The position numbers and the translations under genes were made by a program. Shown in pieces: positions 61,119 to 64,000 of a DNA stretch of 64,000 nucleotides (the stretch's first letter is position 1; each line of letters begins with the position of its first letter). Source of the DNA: Straminergon stramineum (Eukaryota; Streptophyta; Bryopsida; Hypnales; Calliergonaceae); contig OY987272.1 of NCBI GenBank assembly GCA_963920665.1, positions 11,475,001 through 11,539,000 on the forward strand, in the 5' to 3' direction. Under the pieces are notes generated by a model. The model saw only the letters and a program-made list of their open reading frames with translations, ran no database searches and had not been told where the DNA came from.

Positions 61119-61355
61119 TGCTAATATGTGAGCCTAAGAATGCAAGCTTGTGAGCATTGAACTTATATGAAAGGTACCTATAATATAGATACCATACACT
61201 ATAGAAGGTGTACGTATCATAAACACCTATAATATGGATATTTGTAGCATATATATCCTATAATCATAGATAGTTTCTATGGTATGTACACCTATAACAT
61301 AGGTGTGTAGTATTATGGGCTCATGGGCTCACACTCCTATGCTCATATAATAGCA
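61119..61355. mobile_element. Hairpin MITE, TGCTAG family, copy 2 (237 bp)
   Basis: Left end TGCTAATATGTGAGCC, right end GGGCTCACAC...CATATAATAGCA in inverted orientation, with TATAATATAGATACC-type words inside. One base longer than the copy at 9046-9281. A right-end fragment (GAGC-type words ending CATGCTAGCA) lies just upstream, ending at 61034. Confidence 0.65.
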
Positions 61356-61389
61356 ACCCTCATAAATTTGAAATACAAACTAGTATTTG

Positions 61390-62300
61390 AGCATAACATG
61401 TAAAGAAAGATAAATGAAAATGTATTTTGATTTATGTTGTTTATTCATCATAAATTTTGTTTTATTCATATAATTTCAAGAATTCCTTGTAGTTCATAAT
61501 TATTTCATTTTGTAAGCATAAGTACTACATTATATTAAAATAGTTTGTCTTTTAGAATTTAATAATTATTGATTATTTCATAATTTTTATAATAATCTTA
61601 TAGTAATTTCTGAGAAAAAAATCTAAAATCAAAGTGATTCTTTAAATCTCAAGATGCCTTTTGATATCACATATATCCATTTTAATGGATTTTATGTAGC
61701 CTTAATCCTTAATAAAACAAAGGATTTTTGGAAAAGCTTTTGTGAGAAAATACGTGCCATTCATCTTTATTGAGATTTTCATTTAAAAAGAATTTATCAT
61801 GCATCATGAATAAAAAATTGTCGACTGTGTGAAATTTGAAAAATCACATAATTATGGATATTTGCCAAATCTATTCCAAAGCATTTCACTTTTATTGCTT
61901 ACCAATATTTGCACCAATAACAAAACTTATATACTTAGAATATAAATTTCTTCTAATCAACTAAGATTTGTCTTAAATTGATTTGCAAAAATAACCAAAG
62001 ACTTTATATTGATAATCACCATCATTTGTACTTTATCTTAAGTAATTATTTCATACTACAATAATATTGCATATTTTTATGAATTTATTTTTTCATTAAA
62101 ATAATATTAGACAATAAAAATAAAAATTATACACCCATATGAAGTCAATTTATTTTACTATGCATTAAAAAAATTGAAATTTTTTTGTATCTAAAAATTG
62201 CTCTGTAAAGACGAGCAACAACCACAAATTGGTTGTATGGCCATACAAGGCATTTTTTTAGGGCCTTAGGAGCCTTAAGGTATTTGTCAATTTTAATTGT
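61390..62300 (+). repeat. Dispersed repeat family S, copy 3
   Basis: Matches 55290-56330 from AATGTATTTTGATTTATGTT to AGCAACAACCACAAATTGGT. Includes the TCTCAAGATGCCTTTTGATA then TCACAT landmark near 61650. Confidence 0.65.
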
Positions 62301-63446
62301 GGACAAAACTAAACCAAATAAGTGTAGACAAAAATTTAAGAAAATCTTAATGTAGAGTAAATTAACAATTTGTTCACCACTTCAAAAAATTTCATCATGA
62401 TTTTGAAATTGTTGAATTTGTCGGTTATAATGATTGAAGTTGACATAAATTCCTATAATGAGTTATGCAAAAGGGAATAGAACTCTTAGGCCCAAATTTT
62501 GCCACAAACAAGTATTCAAAATATCTATAAACTTTTGTATAAGAAATACACGTCCTTAAAACAAATCCCAAAATTTCAAGAATCTACAACTATTGTGTAG
62601 GAGTTAGTTTTTCTTAGCAATCCTATGTGAAAGTGATCTAATCCAAAAACGATCAAGGAACAATGAAGAAAAGTTTTCAAGAATATTTTGATCAAAGGAT
62701 CATAATTCTAAAAATTGAAGAAAAAAATGGAAAAATTAAATACTACTCTCAGTACTCTGTACATTTCAATCAAGTTCTTTTTTAATAAAATTTCTCAAAA
62801 AATAATAAAAATAATAATCATGTTTTGAAAAAAGTTTTCAATCACTTCTGTCACTACTTGTTACTACTTGCTTGGTTTGTTGTTTGAATCTGATAGACTT
62901 CCAAATACACTTTTTATATACTACCAAAAATTTCAACCAATGCTTCATTGTGGCTACCATCATGAAATCATAACTTAGAAAATTTCCTTAACCTTCGGGT
63001 ACAAAAAGAGATAATCACAAGCTAGAAAAATACGAAAACATGATTTAAAGATTCAAAAAGATTTTGATTTGACCAATATGTTTGATTGTTGATAGAGACA
63101 AAAGTTGAATATATCTCTTATATTAAATGCAAATTGTGTCACCATTCATCCATCACGTACATTCTCATCCACACATTTTTTCATTGATTTGACCTTCCTA
63201 AACCCTAATAAATATCTTTCTCAACTAATAAATATCTTCTCAATGAAGCCTTCCCCCCCTTTTTTTGGTGTTGTTGCATTGCAAGAGGCTCCGTTCCAAA
63301 TGTTCTAATAGTTCAGACACACCGAGTTGTGGGAGAGGGCAGTAACTTATAACTTCATTGCTGCAAACGCCGGCTGCTGTCTTCTCTTCAAGCTCTCCGA
63401 GCAGCACGTTGCTGGTGCTGTCCGCGCCAAGAGCAAATCGAAGGAG

Positions 63447-64000
63447 ATGGATTTCTTGGCAACAATTCTCCTGGCCATCGCTGCTATTACTGGTTGGTCT
63501 CTACTCCTCCCCAGCCCTAATTCTCTTACTTGTGATGTCTTAGATTAATAACATACAGTCAGTCTTTGTGTCTCGGGGGATGTTTGGATCGGAGTGTAAC
63601 CTTGCGTCTCCGATCCGGCCATAGCAATTGTGAACCTTTTAGTTTTTTCTTTAATTTCCGATTCCAGCTCTCTTTTCTTGTGAATCACTGCTTGAAGGCA
63701 AGAACAAGCCTGGCGCGGTGGTTTTCCATGTTCGATTTGGTCCTGGAACTGTAGTTTTGCATGTGCTACATTGCTTACTGATCGACATGCAGCTGATTTC
63801 AGAAGTTTGCGATCATTCTCTACTGTGAAAAAATAAGTTGTAGACAGTCGATCACGACTGGCTTGCTTTTTAGAGTGTTAAGTAAGTTCCGGTTGAGAGT
63901 TACTTCGAGGAGTTAGTAGCATCTAGCTGAAGATGCACAAGTCTGGTGCATGGGGACTTGGGGTTTGCTAGACAGAAATTTGTGGATCCATCTGCTTTTG
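63447..64000 (+). CDS. Unknown-function plant gene, paralog 3 (first exon, partial)
   Basis: The text TCGAAGGAGATGGATTTCTT, with the ATG at 63447-63449, matches the first exons of the 14.6 and 21.6 kb genes. The peptide MDFLATILLAIAAITGWS is hydrophobic like theirs. Shared upstream words (TTGCTGGTGCTGT) support true paralogy. The donor is probably at CTG/GTTGG, where the three copies stop being similar. The rest of the gene lies beyond the window's right edge; 63.5-64.0 kb would be intron 1. The direction is opposite to the other two copies. Confidence 0.55.

Larger units (their letters stand above)
54000..63100. other. AT-rich intergenic DNA, no convincing gene
   Basis: Holds family S copies, a 92-bp tandem duplication and a second TGCTAG hairpin MITE, all listed. 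The remaining open frames of 60-75 codons have chance-like composition. Confidence 0.55.

Noticed and set aside
1..64000. tRNA, rRNA or other structured RNA genes
   Set aside because: No convincing internal promoter boxes with a cloverleaf or rRNA signatures were seen by eye; a tRNAscan or Infernal run would be needed to exclude them.

Overview
This is a nuclear land-plant window. The evidence is a very AT-rich, gene-poor sequence, a plant-type TTTAGGG tract, GT-AG introns, TATA-box genes, and CACTA and other plant-style miniature transposons. Much of it is old, diverged dispersed repeats. The look is that of a large repeat-rich genome such as a gymnosperm or a seed-free plant, but the sequence alone does not settle the species.

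Layout. 1-11.1 kb: AT-rich repeat-derived DNA without a convincing gene. 11.2-23.7 kb: a GC-richer gene island with two paralogous minus-strand genes of unknown function (about 14.6-16.5 and 21.6-23.2 kb). They lie in two segmental-duplication blocks that share promoter, intron and 3' flank sequence, and three related small inverted-repeat transposons surround them. The first exon of a third paralog starts at 63447 on the plus strand and runs out of the window. 23.7-32.8 kb: AT-rich repeats. 32,803-52,093: one giant DNA transposon of about 19.3 kb. 52.25-52.63 kb: a decayed HUH-type Rep fragment just outside it. 52.6-63.3 kb: AT-rich repeats with a CACTA-type hairpin MITE and other small repeats.

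The centrepiece is the 19.3 kb element. Its ends are near-identical inverted repeats (AAGGCCTTATTC, then G or A, then TTAAATTGAGACAA). It carries two divergent transcription units. On the left, minus strand, is a 949-codon DUF7869-like protein with a DDE/RNase H-like motif set, taken to be the transposase. On the right, plus strand, are five exons that join in phase 0 through GT-AG introns into one predicted protein of about 1986 residues. In order this protein has an unknown N-terminal domain, a ParB/sulfiredoxin-like domain, a degenerate amino-methyltransferase-like domain, a disordered acidic region with a SUMO-interaction-like motif and a coiled coil, an FCP1-like (NLI) phosphatase fold with a DxN active-site variant, and a basic/serine-rich tail. 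ParB plus DNA methylase is a combination typical of phages and mobile bacterial DNA, so this looks like a prokaryotic-type cassette inside a plant transposon.

The element also contains 19 copies of a 19-bp palindrome, consensus TATCGTCGAGTCGACGATA with changes mainly at positions 5 and 15. They occur nowhere else in the window. They sit in the two divergent 5' leaders, in the introns of the big gene and twice in its disordered coding region. I suggest they are binding sites for one of the element's own proteins.

The element is decaying in a distinctive way. I find twelve in-frame stops, seven TAG and five TGA, with no TAA and no detected frameshift. This is what single C-to-T changes at CAG (CHG) and CGA (CG) codons would give, so it is probably a methylated, silenced and fairly young copy.
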